From: DATGLW01 sp035293965
Lineage (GTDB): Bacteria > Actinomycetota > Acidimicrobiia > Acidimicrobiales > RAAP-2
Direction: 5' to 3'
Assembly: GCA_035293965.1 (NCBI GenBank)
Contig: DATGLW010000120.1
Location: 1 to 55,441 of the forward strand
DNA: 55,441 nucleotides
Shown piece after piece: positions 1 through 8,566 of this stretch (its first letter is position 1; each line of letters opens with the position of its first letter). The notes under the pieces were generated by a model, which was given only the letters and a program-made list of their open reading frames with translations, did no database searches and was not told where the DNA came from. A program made the position numbers and the translations under genes.

Positions 1-68
1 ACGCCTCCGCAGCGGCAGGGCTCCTCCGCCGGCGGGCGCGCGAGCGCGACGACCTCACCGGCGGTCAC
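1..68 (-). CDS. Start of an unidentified gene downstream of ftsK (cut by window edge)
   Basis: A GTG codon at 66-68 overlaps the TGA stop of ftsK in a GTGA arrangement, the usual mark of translational coupling in this genome. The frame stays open to the window edge and reads VTAGEVVALARPPAEEPCRCGG. The fragment is too short to identify; it has a CRCGG Cys pair but no recognisable domain. It could be chance, because random frames stay open long at this GC content. Confidence 0.35.
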   Translation of the reverse strand, partial: MTAGEVVALARPPAEEPCRCGG

Positions 69-2614
69 TCTGGCCGCGCGTCGAGCTCTTCGGGCGTCAT
101 GAGCACGGCGCGGGCCTTGGAGCCCTCTGAGGGTCCGACCACGCCCCGGCGCTCGAGGAGGTCCATCAGCCGGCCGGCTCTGGCGAAGCCGACCCGCAGC
201 TTGCGCTGGAGCATCGACGTCGAGCCCAGCTGCGAGCGGACGACCAGCTCCATCGCGGCCTGGAGCAGCTCGTCGTCGTCGTTGTCGCCCGCGGCACGGG
301 TGCCGGGCCCCTCCTCCACGTCGCCAATGCCGACCACCTGCTCGGGCGTGCGCCCCTGCCGGCGCCAGAACGCAACGACCGAGCGCACCTCCTCCTCGGA
401 CACCCACGGGGCCTGGATACGCCTCGGGACGTTCGACGACGCCGTCAGCAGGAGCATGTCCCCCTTGCCGATCAGCCGCTCGGCGCCAGGCTGGTCGAGG
501 ATGACCCGGCTGTCGGCCAGCGACGACACCGAGAAGGCCATCCGGCTCGGCACGTTGGCCTTGATCACGCCGGTAATGACGTCGACCGACGGGCGCTGGG
601 TGGCCAGCACCAGGTGGATGCCGACCGCCCGGGCCATCTGGGCGATGCGGACCACGGACTCTTCGACGTCGCGGGCCGCCACCATCATCAGGTCGTTGAG
701 CTCGTCGACCACCACGAGCACGAAGGGAAGCCGCTCGGGGCCCGGCTCCGGCTTCACCTCCGCATCGTCGGGCTCGGTGCCGGCCGGCACGCCTGCCGCC
801 GAGGCGACCTCCGGATCGCCGCCGTCGACCGCGCGGGCGCGTGCCCTGGCGCGGGCCGCGGCCTCGGCGGACCGCTCCTCCACCGACGCAGCGGACAAGG
901 GTCCGAGATCGCCGCGGTCGTAGGCCTCGTTGAACCCGGTGATGTCGCGCATGCCGTACTCGGCCAGGAGGTCGTAGCGCCGCTCCATCTCCTTCACGGC
1001 CCACGCCAGTGCGTTGGCGGCCTTCTTCGGGTCGACGACCACCGGGGTGAGCAGGTGTGGCAGCCCGTTGTACTGGCCGAGCTCGACCCGCTTGGGGTCG
1101 ACCAGGATCATCCGCACCTGGTCGGGGGTGGCGCGCATCAGCACGGAGGTGATGAGCGAGTTGATGCACGACGACTTGCCCGAGCCCGTGGCCCCCGAGA
1201 TCAGGATGTGGGGCATCTGTGCGAGGTTCACCATGACCGCACGCCCCGCGATGTCGCGGCCGAGCGCCACCTCGAGGGGGTGGGTGGCCGCCGCTGCCTC
1301 GGGGGAGGCGAGGATGTCCCCGAGCGCCACGAGCTGGCGCTGGCGGTTGGGCACCTCCACGCCGATCGCGGAGCGTCCCGGGATGGGGGCGAGGATCCGG
1401 ACGTCGGGGGAGGCCATGGCGTACGCGATGTCCCTGGACAGGCTCGTGACGCGCGCGACCTTCACCCCGGGGCCGAGCTCGAGGGCAAACCGGGTGACCG
1501 TGGGCCCCACCGTCCGGCCGACCAGGCGCGTGTCGACGCCGTGCGCCGCCAGCGCCGCCACGAGGCTCTCGCCGGCCAGATCGAGCTGGCGCTCGTCGAG
1601 GCGCTGCTGACGCGAGCGCTGCAGGAGGTGCCGCGGCGGCAGTCGCCACTCCCCCGCCACCGGACCCATCACCTGGTCGGATGTCGCCGGCTGCCCCTCG
1701 CCGGCGGAGCCGCCGAGCTCCACCGCCACGTCGTCGGCGGCGCGCCTGGTTTCGGCACCGGGGGCCTCCACCCCGGTCCCTCCCGCCCCCTCTCCGAGGA
1801 CCGGCTCGCCCTCGCTCGTCGGCACCGCTCGATGCCCAGCCAGGTCGGCGAGGCGGGCACCGGCGACCTCGCCGCCAACGCCGTCCGAGGGGTCGTCGCC
1901 CGCCGGTCCCGCGATCCTCGCCCGACCCGCCGGGTCGCCCTCGGCACGGTCGTCGTGGCCTGCGCCCCGGCGGCCCCTCACGCTCCCGAGCACCGAGGCC
2001 GTCGAGGCCAGCCCGGAGGCGAGCCCCCGAAGGGTGACGCCCGTCGCCAGCACCACCGCCACCAGCCACAGCGCGACGAGCACCACGACCGCCCCCCCGG
2101 TCGCGAGGCCGAGCTGCAGCGGACGGCCGACGAGGACCCCGAGCATGCCTCCGGCGCCCGCCAGCGCACCGTGGCCGGCATGGAAGTGCGGCGATCCCCC
2201 GGCCAGCTCGGCCAGGCCCGACACGCTCGCCACCCCGAGCGCCGCCCCGATCCCGCTGCGGAGGGCGTCCGGGCGCTGGCGCCCCGCGATCGCCCACACG
2301 CCCGCCACGGCCGCGGCCGGCGGCAGGACGAAGCGGGTCCAGCCGACGGCGTACCCGAGCCCGGTGTCCACTCCTCGCCCGACGGAGCCCGCAGCGCCGC
2401 CGTAGAGGGCCAGGCCGAGCAGCACCCCCGCCGCCACCAGGGCGACGGCCCAGAGGTCGGCGGCGTGGTCCTGCAGGACCTCGGGCCGCGACCTGCGGGC
2501 GCGCCGCGGGGACCTGGACCCGGGACCGGCACGTCCTGCCGGCGCCTCCCGGCCTCTCGACGCTACGTGGGACGGCGAGCGCCGGCCTGCCGAAGGGCTC
2601 TTCGTCGTCGCCAC
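65..2614 (-). CDS. ftsK: DNA translocase FtsK/SpoIIIE family
   Basis: An 849-residue septal DNA pump that moves chromosome ends through the closing division septum. Roughly four membrane segments lie between residues 52 and 190, followed by a Gly/Ala/acid-rich linker (about 215-320) and the RecA-type motor. Walker A GATGSGKS is at about 474-481 and Walker B VLVVVDE at about 632-638. A charged Ala/Arg-rich insertion of about 50 residues (575-628) sits just before Walker B. The C-terminal 75 residues (DDELLQAAMELVV... onward) form the winged-helix gamma domain that reads polarity sequences (KOPS) in this family. The start is GTG at 2612-2614, with a TAGCCT -10 element 9 bases upstream and no clear Shine-Dalgarno. 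It is divergent from the radical SAM gene. Confidence 0.96.
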   Translation of the reverse strand: MATTKSPSAGRRSPSHVASRGREAPAGRAGPGSRSPRRARRSRPEVLQDHAADLWAVALVAAGVLLGLALYGGAAGSVGRGVDTGLGYAVGWTRFVLPPAAAVAGVWAIAGRQRPDALRSGIGAALGVASVSGLAELAGGSPHFHAGHGALAGAGGMLGVLVGRPLQLGLATGGAVVVLVALWLVAVVLATGVTLRGLASGLASTASVLGSVRGRRGAGHDDRAEGDPAGRARIAGPAGDDPSDGVGGEVAGARLADLAGHRAVPTSEGEPVLGEGAGGTGVEAPGAETRRAADDVAVELGGSAGEGQPATSDQVMGPVAGEWRLPPRHLLQRSRQQRLDERQLDLAGESLVAALAAHGVDTRLVGRTVGPTVTRFALELGPGVKVARVTSLSRDIAYAMASPDVRILAPIPGRSAIGVEVPNRQRQLVALGDILASPEAAAATHPLEVALGRDIAGRAVMVNLAQMPHILISGATGSGKSSCINSLITSVLMRATPDQVRMILVDPKRVELGQYNGLPHLLTPVVVDPKKAANALAWAVKEMERRYDLLAEYGMRDITGFNEAYDRGDLGPLSAASVEERSAEAAARARARARAVDGGDPEVASAAGVPAGTEPDDAEVKPEPGPERLPFVLVVVDELNDLMMVAARDVEESVVRIAQMARAVGIHLVLATQRPSVDVITGVIKANVPSRMAFSVSSLADSRVILDQPGAERLIGKGDMLLLTASSNVPRRIQAPWVSEEEVRSVVAFWRRQGRTPEQVVGIGDVEEGPGTRAAGDNDDDELLQAAMELVVRSQLGSTSMLQRKLRVGFARAGRLMDLLERRGVVGPSEGSKARAVLMTPEELDARPE

Positions 2615-2623
2615 AGACCCGCA

Positions 2624-2629
2624 AGGCTA
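2624..2629 (-). promoter_or_regulatory. -10 element of ftsK
   Basis: TAGCCT on the minus strand, 9 bases before the GTG start of ftsK. The same hexamer lies 8 bases before dapA. This predicts a leaderless or almost leaderless transcript. No good -35 hexamer is visible. Confidence 0.5.
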
Positions 2630-2696
2630 CCGCCGCCTACCTGACGCCCGGGGGACCGCGGCAGCATCGGCCCCGGGGTTCGCGGGCCCTTCCCAT

Positions 2697-2712
2697 ACGA
2701 ACAGGTGTTCGC
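2697..2712 (+). promoter_or_regulatory. LexA/SOS-box-like operator
   Basis: CGAAC-AGGT-GTTCG at 2698-2711 is a perfect 5-4-5 dyad. It matches the core of the actinobacterial SOS box (TCGAAC-N4-GTTCGA), with A and C in place of the outermost T and A. It lies directly upstream of the -10 TAGAGT (2713-2718), so bound repressor would cover the promoter of the radical SAM gene. It is about 85 bases from the ftsK start and could also affect that gene. lexA is not in the window. Confidence 0.65.
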
Positions 2713-2718
2713 TAGAGT
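2713..2718 (+). promoter_or_regulatory. -10 element, leaderless promoter of radical SAM gene
   Basis: TAGAGT (TANNNT) followed by exactly 7 bases and GTG at 2726. The expected transcription start therefore falls on or next to the start codon. This spacing is what decides the start over the in-frame GTGs at 2705 and 2717. Confidence 0.6.
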
Positions 2719-2725
2719 GGTTGGC

Positions 2726-3811
2726 GTGCGCGCCGACGGAGCTTCCACCCGAGTGACGGTCGCCGGCTCGCGCGCAGGGCGCGGCGGCCTCCGCTGGCGG
2801 CTGGCCGAAGACGACGAGGCGGGCACCCTGTTCCCCGACGAGTCGGCGGTCGGGCGCCACGTTGGGACCGGCGCGTTCGAGGGCACCGAGTTCCTCCACG
2901 TGAACGCCCGGACGATCATCAACGCGGTGCCGGCCTCGAGCAGGATGCCCTTCCGGTACACGATCAACCCGTACCGCGGGTGCGGGCACGCCTGCGTGTA
3001 CTGCTTCGCCAGGCCGACCCACGCGTACCTCGGCCTCGGCATCGGTGAGGACTTCGACCGCCGGATCGTCGTCAAGGTGAACGCCGTCGAGCGGCTCCGG
3101 GCCGAGCTGCGCGCCCCCAGGTGGGGCGGCGACCACATCGCGATGGGCACCAACACCGACCCGTACCAGAAGGCGGAGGGCAAGTACCACCTGACGAGGG
3201 GGATCGTGCGGGCCCTGGCCGATGCCCGCAACCCCTTCAGCATCCTCACCAAGTCGAGCCTCGTGCTGCGCGACCTCGACCTGCTGGTCGAGGCATCGAC
3301 GCGCACCTCGGTCCGCCTCAACGTGTCGATCGGCACGCTCGACCGCGACGTCTGGCGGCTCACTGAGCCGGGTACCCCGCCACCGGACAAGCGGGTCGAC
3401 GTCGTGCGGCGCCTCAACCAGGCCGGGGTGGAGTGCGGGGTCCTGGTCGCCCCGGTTCTCCCAGGCCTGTCCGACGGCGACGAGCAGGTCCGCGAGGTCG
3501 TCGAGGCGTGCACGGCAGCAGGCGCCGCATCCGTGAGCGCCGTTGCGCTCCACCTGCGGCCCGGGGTCCGCGACCACGTCATGGGCTGGCTCCGTGCCAG
3601 CCGGCCAGAGCTGGTCCCCCTCTACGAGCAGCGCTTCCGCAGAGGCTCCTACCAGCCCAGGGAGCTCCAGGCACGCCTCGCCAACCTGGTCAGGGAGCTG
3701 GCCGGTCAGCGCCGGCGGTCGCTCGACGAACGGCAGCCGGCGGGGCGACCGGGCCGCCCTCGGCTCGGCGAGCGTCTCGGGCACGAGCTCGGCGAGCGTC
3801 TCACGAGCTGA
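2726..3811 (+). CDS. Radical SAM protein, Rv2578c / spore-photoproduct-lyase-like family
   Basis: Iron-sulfur radical SAM enzyme. The cluster motif CGHACVYC (CxxxCxxC) follows the conserved INPYRGC stretch, and later MGTNTDPYQKAEGKY and ILTKSSLVLRDLDLL are hallmarks of the Rv2578c family, which is related to spore photoproduct lyases. The substrate is unknown; the family relationship and the upstream LexA-type box point to DNA-damage-linked chemistry (inference). The frame is open from GTG 2705, but that codon lies inside the LexA box. The GTG at 2726 is 7 bases after the -10 TAGAGT and fits a leaderless start, giving 361 residues. Its last 11 bases overlap the convergent gene on the other strand. 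Confidence 0.88.
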   Translation: MRADGASTRVTVAGSRAGRGGLRWRLAEDDEAGTLFPDESAVGRHVGTGAFEGTEFLHVNARTIINAVPASSRMPFRYTINPYRGCGHACVYCFARPTHAYLGLGIGEDFDRRIVVKVNAVERLRAELRAPRWGGDHIAMGTNTDPYQKAEGKYHLTRGIVRALADARNPFSILTKSSLVLRDLDLLVEASTRTSVRLNVSIGTLDRDVWRLTEPGTPPPDKRVDVVRRLNQAGVECGVLVAPVLPGLSDGDEQVREVVEACTAAGAASVSAVALHLRPGVRDHVMGWLRASRPELVPLYEQRFRRGSYQPRELQARLANLVRELAGQRRRSLDERQPAGRPGRPRLGERLGHELGERLTS

Positions 3812-4865
3812 CCCGGCCCCGCCCCGTGACGGGCGGGAGATCGAACACGGACACGATACCGGGGTCGGCCTGGCAAACCAGGGGAATGGCGTTGACGGCC
3901 CGCATGGCCGTGATGTTGAAGCCTCCGGCCAGGTGGTCATCGCCCTCCCGGAATTGGAACTCGCAGTCGATCCGCGGCGAGCCGTCCACGACCACGCGGT
4001 AGGCGTCGCCCTGCAGCGGGCTCGCCCACGCCGGGGCCTGGCCCGGACGGGTGCGCGTCACGTGCTCGACGGCGACCTTGGCCCTTCCCCCGACCATCCC
4101 GGCGATCTCGAACCGCATGGCGGCGATGGTGCCGGGCTCGATCCGGCGCCCCTGGTAGTCGAAGCCCTCCTCGGCAGCCCACATCTCGTGGCTCGTCTCG
4201 ATCCCCTCCAGGGTGACGCCGAGCTGCTCGGCGATGGACGTCACCACGCCGCCCCAGTTGCTCCGCAGGCCACCGGGATCGACGATGGGTGGGACCGTGC
4301 CGATCGGCTGGCCGAAGCCGAAGATGTCGAACGCCACCTCGTCGCTCTGATGGCCCGACTCGTACACGGCCAGCTCGTAGATCCGGATGGAGTCGATCCG
4401 CTGGGAGCAGCCGCTCATGATCACCGGCAGGTAGTCGCTGAAGAACCCGGGGTCGATGCCCGTGGACAGCACGGTCGCCCCCCCGGCGACGGCCGACCCC
4501 CGGATCCGCTCCAGGACGTCCGGACGGGCCGAGGGCGGATGGATCAGGGCGCCGAAGGAGGTGGTGGCCACGTTCTTCCCGGACTCGAGGATGGCGCACA
4601 GCTCGGCCAGCGCCACCTTCAGCCGGCCGTGGGTGGTCGCCATGTAGCAGAAGGCGTCGGCGTCGAGGGCGATGGCCTCGTCGAGGTCCCCGGTGGCCGC
4701 CACCCCGATCGGGTCCAAGCCGCACAGGTCGCCCGCGTCCCTGCCGACCTTGTCGTGACTGTGCACGACCAAGCCCACGAGCTCCAACTCGGGATGGGTG
4801 ATGATGCCGCGAAGGGCGTGGACGCCCGAGAAGCCGGTGCCGTAGTGGATCACACGGTAGGTCAC
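3801..4865 (-). CDS. NAD(P)-dependent dehydrogenase, dihydrodipicolinate reductase-like / 2,4-diaminopentanoate dehydrogenase-like
   Basis: 354 residues. The N-terminal VTYRVIHYGTGFSGVHALRGI is a Rossmann nucleotide-binding start, in the position where DapB-like enzymes carry GxxGxxG. The family includes 2,4-diaminopentanoate dehydrogenase and many actinobacterial amine-dehydrogenase-type relatives; the substrate here is unknown. It is not DapB, because the real dapB is at 24102-24914 and the catalytic HHxxK motif is absent. The GTG start at 4863-4865 overlaps the stop of a 24-codon ORF (GTGA) and has only a weak upstream GGGG, so translation probably depends on coupling. The frame also reads further upstream without homology. 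The 3' end overlaps the convergent radical SAM gene by 11 bases. Confidence 0.8.
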   Translation of the reverse strand: MTYRVIHYGTGFSGVHALRGIITHPELELVGLVVHSHDKVGRDAGDLCGLDPIGVAATGDLDEAIALDADAFCYMATTHGRLKVALAELCAILESGKNVATTSFGALIHPPSARPDVLERIRGSAVAGGATVLSTGIDPGFFSDYLPVIMSGCSQRIDSIRIYELAVYESGHQSDEVAFDIFGFGQPIGTVPPIVDPGGLRSNWGGVVTSIAEQLGVTLEGIETSHEMWAAEEGFDYQGRRIEPGTIAAMRFEIAGMVGGRAKVAVEHVTRTRPGQAPAWASPLQGDAYRVVVDGSPRIDCEFQFREGDDHLAGGFNITAMRAVNAIPLVCQADPGIVSVFDLPPVTGRGRVSS

Positions 4866-4936
4866 GAGAGCCCCAACCCACGCAGCTTGCTGGCGTCCTG
4901 CCGCACGCTCATGCGGACCACGCTGGCATCGGTCAT
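4862..4936 (-). CDS. 24-codon upstream ORF (possible leader or microprotein)
   Basis: ATG at 4934-4936 preceded by a perfect AGGAGG at 4942-4947 with 5-base spacing, the strongest ribosome binding site in this part of the window. It encodes 24 residues starting MTDASVVRMSVRQD and ending RGLGLS. Its TGA overlaps the GTG of the dehydrogenase gene (GTGA). The peptide has no membrane segment, Cys cluster or amino-acid run that would suggest classical attenuation. It may act mainly as a ribosome-delivery leader or be a small protein. Confidence 0.6.
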   Translation of the reverse strand: MTDASVVRMSVRQDASKLRGLGLS

Positions 4937-5279
4937 GCCTGCCTCCTGTCCCTCGAGTCGTTTGGGCCGCTGCGGTATGGCCATGGGCGCCATCATGGTC
5001 CCGCGGACGGGCGGCACGGTCCTTCACTCCGCCCGGTGCCCCCCAGCTGTCTGACGCCGCTGCCGCGACAGTAACGACGTCCAACCCGGCCGGCAAAGAC
5101 GACCCGCGCCGGGTGGCCATCGGCGGTGAGCCAGCACGTCAGCCGGATGTCGGTCTCTCTGACAGCCGACGGCGGCGACACCATCAACGGCGGGCGACCG
5201 ACCGACAACTGAACGGACACGGCACCCCGTTGCGGCTGCACCGGCAACGGCGGGGTCGCCGGCGGAGCAGACTGGGGGG
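4937..5279. promoter_or_regulatory. Divergent intergenic region between the leader ORF and the MFS gene
   Basis: There is no credible gene here. On the minus strand, TTTGCC (5092-5097), an 18-base spacer and TACTGT (5068-5073) form a candidate promoter for the leader ORF and dehydrogenase, with a leader of about 130 bases. On the plus strand, a perfect dyad CCGTTGC-N10-GCAACGG (5227-5250) lies 29 bases before the efflux pump start and is a candidate repressor operator. A GGGGGG ribosome site directly abuts that ATG. Confidence 0.45.
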
Positions 5280-6794
5280 ATGACCGCCCCCGGACCCCAG
5301 CCTCCCGCGCCCCGGTACCCGCAGTGGGTGGTACTGGCCGTCGCCTGCGTCGCCCAGTTCATGGTCGTCCTCGACGTCTCGATCGTGAACGTGGCGCTCC
5401 CCTCCATCGGGCGCGACCTCCACTACAGCTCGACGGGCCTGCAGTGGGTGGTGAACGCCTACGTGCTCACCTTCGCCGGGTTCCTCCTCTTGGGCGGGCG
5501 TGCCGCCGACCTCTACGGCCGCCGGAGGGTGTTCCTCTTCGGGCTGTCGCTCTTCACGGTGGCGAGCCTGGTCGGTGGGCTGGCCACGGACTCGGCGTGG
5601 CTCACCACGGCGCGGGCCCTCCAGGGCGTGGGCGGCGCCGTGCTCTCGCCGGCGACGCTCACCATCATCGTGACCTCCTACTCGGGCGAGCGCCTGGCGC
5701 GGGCGCTCGGCGTCTGGAGCGCCGTCGCCGGGGCCGGGGGCGCGGCCGGGGCCATCCTCGGCGGCGTCCTCACCGCCGAGCTCTCGTGGCGGTGGGTGCT
5801 CTTCGTCAACGTGCCCATCGGCGCCGCCGGCCTCGTTGTCGCGGTGGCGGCGCTCACCGAGGTCCGCCGACCGAGCGCGACCTGTCTCGATGTGGCGGGT
5901 GCGGTGACCGCCACCGCCGGGCTCGCCCTCCTCGTCTACGCCATCGTCGGCACCGACACGTCCGGCTGGGGATCGGCACGGACCCTGGGCATCCTGGTTG
6001 GCGCCGCCATCCTCCTTGGCATCTTCGCCGTCATCCAGCTGAAAGTGGCCGCCACGCCGCTCGTACCGTTCCGGCTGTTCCGCTCTCGCGCGGTGACGGG
6101 CGCCAACGTGGTGATGCTCCTCGTGGCGGCCGGGTTCTTCTCCATGTGGTACTTCCTGTCGCTCTACATGCAGAACGTGCTCGGCTACGGCGCCCTGCGC
6201 GCGGGGCTCGCCTTCGTGCCGATGGCCCTCGGGATCATCGTCGCCACACAGATCAGCAGCCGCCTCGTGTCGCGAACCGGGGCCCGGCCACTGCTCACCG
6301 CCGGGTCGCTGCTTTGCGCCGGGGGCTTCGTGTGGCTCTCGGGCATCGGCCACAGCGGCGGCTACTGGTCCGACGTGTTCGGGGCCGGAACGATGGTGGC
6401 CTTCGCCGTCGGGCTGATGTTCACGCCCCTCGCCTCCGCCGCCACGGAGGGAGTCGACCGCGCCGAGGCAGGCCTGGCCTCCGGCGTGCTGAACACGTCG
6501 CGCCAGGTGGGCGGCTCGCTCGGCCTGGCCGTCCTCGCCACGGTGGCCGTCGACCGGACTCAGTCCGTGCTGGCCTCGGCCCGCGGGGCCGCGCTGCGCG
6601 ACCAGGCGCTGACCTCCGGGTACTCGCGTGCCTTCGCCGTGGCTGCCGCCCTCGTCGTGCTCGGTGTGGCCGGGGCCTCCATCGTGCCGGCACGCCCGGC
6701 GGAGCCGGGCGCCGAGCCGAAGCTGGCCTGGCGGCGGGCCGGAGCCCCCGCAGCACCGGCAGGCAGCCGAGAGGCAGGCGACCCGGTTACGTGA
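5280..6794 (+). CDS. MFS transporter, DHA2 (EmrB/QacA-like) drug:proton antiporter
   Basis: 504 residues, the usual size for a 14-helix DHA2 exporter in the cytoplasmic membrane. Visible signatures are LDVSIVNVALPSI in helix 1 (the DHA2 motif D1), GGRAADLYGRRRVF between helices 2 and 3 (motif A), and a Gly/Ala-rich helix 5 with GAAGAILGGVLT (motif C, typical of exporters). The substrate cannot be read from sequence. It starts at ATG 5280 after GGGGGG. A 24-base dyad upstream suggests control by a TetR- or MarR-type repressor, but no such gene is adjacent. It converges on rnj with only 6 bases between the stop codons. Confidence 0.93.
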   Translation: MTAPGPQPPAPRYPQWVVLAVACVAQFMVVLDVSIVNVALPSIGRDLHYSSTGLQWVVNAYVLTFAGFLLLGGRAADLYGRRRVFLFGLSLFTVASLVGGLATDSAWLTTARALQGVGGAVLSPATLTIIVTSYSGERLARALGVWSAVAGAGGAAGAILGGVLTAELSWRWVLFVNVPIGAAGLVVAVAALTEVRRPSATCLDVAGAVTATAGLALLVYAIVGTDTSGWGSARTLGILVGAAILLGIFAVIQLKVAATPLVPFRLFRSRAVTGANVVMLLVAAGFFSMWYFLSLYMQNVLGYGALRAGLAFVPMALGIIVATQISSRLVSRTGARPLLTAGSLLCAGGFVWLSGIGHSGGYWSDVFGAGTMVAFAVGLMFTPLASAATEGVDRAEAGLASGVLNTSRQVGGSLGLAVLATVAVDRTQSVLASARGAALRDQALTSGYSRAFAVAAALVVLGVAGASIVPARPAEPGAEPKLAWRRAGAPAAPAGSREAGDPVT

Positions 6795-6800
6795 GCCCCG

Positions 6801-8549
6801 TCAGACCACGAGCACGACGGGAACGATCATCGGGCGCCGCCGGGTGCGCTCGTTGACGAGGCGGCCGAGCGCCCTGCGGACGTGTCGGGTCAGCACGTCG
6901 GCGTCGCGGGCGCCGTCCGCCAGCGCCTGGCGGGCCACACCTGCCACCACGGAGGCTGCCTCGCCGAGGAGCTCCTCGGCCTCCGGCGCGTGCACCCAGC
7001 CCCGCGTCTCGATGAGGGGCGCCGCGGTGAGCTGACCGGTGTGGAGGTCGACGGTCACGACGGCCATCACGACGCCCTCTTCGGCGAGCACCCGGCGGTC
7101 GCGCAGCACGGCGTGGCCGATGTCGCCGACGGTGCCGTCGACGTACACGTAGCCGGCAGGGACCCGCTCGTCACGGTGCAGCCCGCGCTCGTCGAGCACC
7201 ACCACGTCGCCGTCCTCGCACAGCAGCACCTGGTCCGGGTCGACGCCTGCCGAGCGGGCCAACGCGGCGTGGTGCACGAGATGGCGGTACTCGCCGTGAA
7301 CGGGGATGAAGGACGCGGGCCGCGCCACCGAGAGCAGCGTCCGCAGCTCGCCCTGGTACGCGTGGCCGCTCACGTGCACCGCCTCGGTGCCCGAGTGGAC
7401 GACCTCGGCGCCGCGCCGGTGCAGCTCGTCGATGACCCGCCCGACGGACCACTCGTTGCCCGGAATGGGATGGGCACTGATGACGACGACGTCACCCTCG
7501 TCGACCTGCAGCCACTTGTTCTCGCCGATGGCCATGAGCGACAGTGCGGACATCGGCTCCCCCTGTGAGCCCGTCGAGATGACGCAGACCTCGCCCGGCG
7601 CCAGCGCGCCGATGTCGTCGATCGGCACAAGGGTGCCGTCGGGCACCACGAGCACGCCGAGGCGCACGGCCAGCTCGACGTTCTTGGCCATCGACCGGCC
7701 GAGGACGGCCACCTTGCGCCCGCTCGCCACCGCGGCGTCGACGACCTGCTGCACGCGGTGCAGGTGGCTGGCGAAGCAGGCCACGATCAGGCGGCGCCCG
7801 GGGCGGGCGAGGAACAGCCCGCGCAGGGTCGCCCCCACCGTGGACTCGGACTCGGTGAAGCCCGGCTCCTCGGCGTTGGTCGAGTCCGCCAGCAGGAGGC
7901 GCACCCCGTGGCGGTCCGCCAAGGCGCCGATGCGCGCCAGGTCGGTCCGGCGCCCGTCGACGGGCTGGAGGTCGAGCTTGAAGTCCCCCGAGTGCAGCAC
8001 CACCCCCTGGGGGGTGTGGAAGGCCACCGCGTAGGCATTGGGCACCGAATGAGTGACCGGGATGAACTCCACGTCGCAGGGACCGATGCGGCGCCGCTCG
8101 TTGTCGGCCACGGTCACGTACGTCGCCCGGTCGGCGAGGCCGGCCTCCTCGATGCGGTTGCGCGCCAGGCCCAGGGTCAGCTCGGAGCCGTAGAGGGGGG
8201 CCTCCAGGTACCGCAGCAGGTAGGCCAGGCCGCCGGTGTGGTCCTCGTGCCCGTGGGTGAGCACGATGGCGTCCACGCGATCGGCGTTCTCCCGCAGGTA
8301 GGTGAAGTCGGGCAGCACGAGGTCCACGCCGGGCATGTCCGGCTCGGGGAACATGAGCCCGCAGTCGAGCACGAGGATGCGGCCTGCCACCTCGATGCAG
8401 GCACAGTTCCGCCCGATCTCGCCCAGGCCCCCGAGGAACACGACGCGCACCGGCGGGCGCAGCCCGGGCTCTTCCGTCGTCGACGCGCCGCCGGCACCGG
8501 CAGGAACGAAGGAGCCGGTCGGGTCCGCGGCGGGCTCCGGCTCAGCCAA
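6801..8549 (-). CDS. rnj: Ribonuclease J
   Basis: Metallo-beta-lactamase/beta-CASP RNase of about 582 residues that degrades and matures RNA by 5'-to-3' exonuclease and endonuclease action. Seen: FLGGLGEIGRN, the zinc motif THGHEDHTGG (about 98-107), VTHSVPNA, LHSGDFKLD, LLADSTNAE, and SGHAYQGEL followed by PVHGEYRHL near the beta-CASP/C-terminal region. The chosen start is TTG 8547-8549, which follows GGAGG with 6-base spacing inside the dapA-rnj junction; no ATG or GTG in frame gives a sensible N-terminus. It lies directly downstream of dapA (17 bases), an order common in actinobacteria. Confidence 0.95.
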   Translation of the reverse strand: MAEPEPAADPTGSFVPAGAGGASTTEEPGLRPPVRVVFLGGLGEIGRNCACIEVAGRILVLDCGLMFPEPDMPGVDLVLPDFTYLRENADRVDAIVLTHGHEDHTGGLAYLLRYLEAPLYGSELTLGLARNRIEEAGLADRATYVTVADNERRRIGPCDVEFIPVTHSVPNAYAVAFHTPQGVVLHSGDFKLDLQPVDGRRTDLARIGALADRHGVRLLLADSTNAEEPGFTESESTVGATLRGLFLARPGRRLIVACFASHLHRVQQVVDAAVASGRKVAVLGRSMAKNVELAVRLGVLVVPDGTLVPIDDIGALAPGEVCVISTGSQGEPMSALSLMAIGENKWLQVDEGDVVVISAHPIPGNEWSVGRVIDELHRRGAEVVHSGTEAVHVSGHAYQGELRTLLSVARPASFIPVHGEYRHLVHHAALARSAGVDPDQVLLCEDGDVVVLDERGLHRDERVPAGYVYVDGTVGDIGHAVLRDRRVLAEEGVVMAVVTVDLHTGQLTAAPLIETRGWVHAPEAEELLGEAASVVAGVARQALADGARDADVLTRHVRRALGRLVNERTRRRPMIVPVVLVV

Positions 8550-8566
8550 GCGAGGCCTCCGCCATG

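Noticed and set aside
614..2644. Long open frame (676 codons) antisense to ftsK
   Set aside because: It mirrors ftsK codon structure, is His/Arg/Gly-rich with no motif, and similar antisense frames oppose many real genes here; a GC effect.
3801..4865. Second dapB
   Set aside because: Rossmann start is similar but the catalytic His-His/Lys motif is absent and a true dapB is present at 24102-24914.
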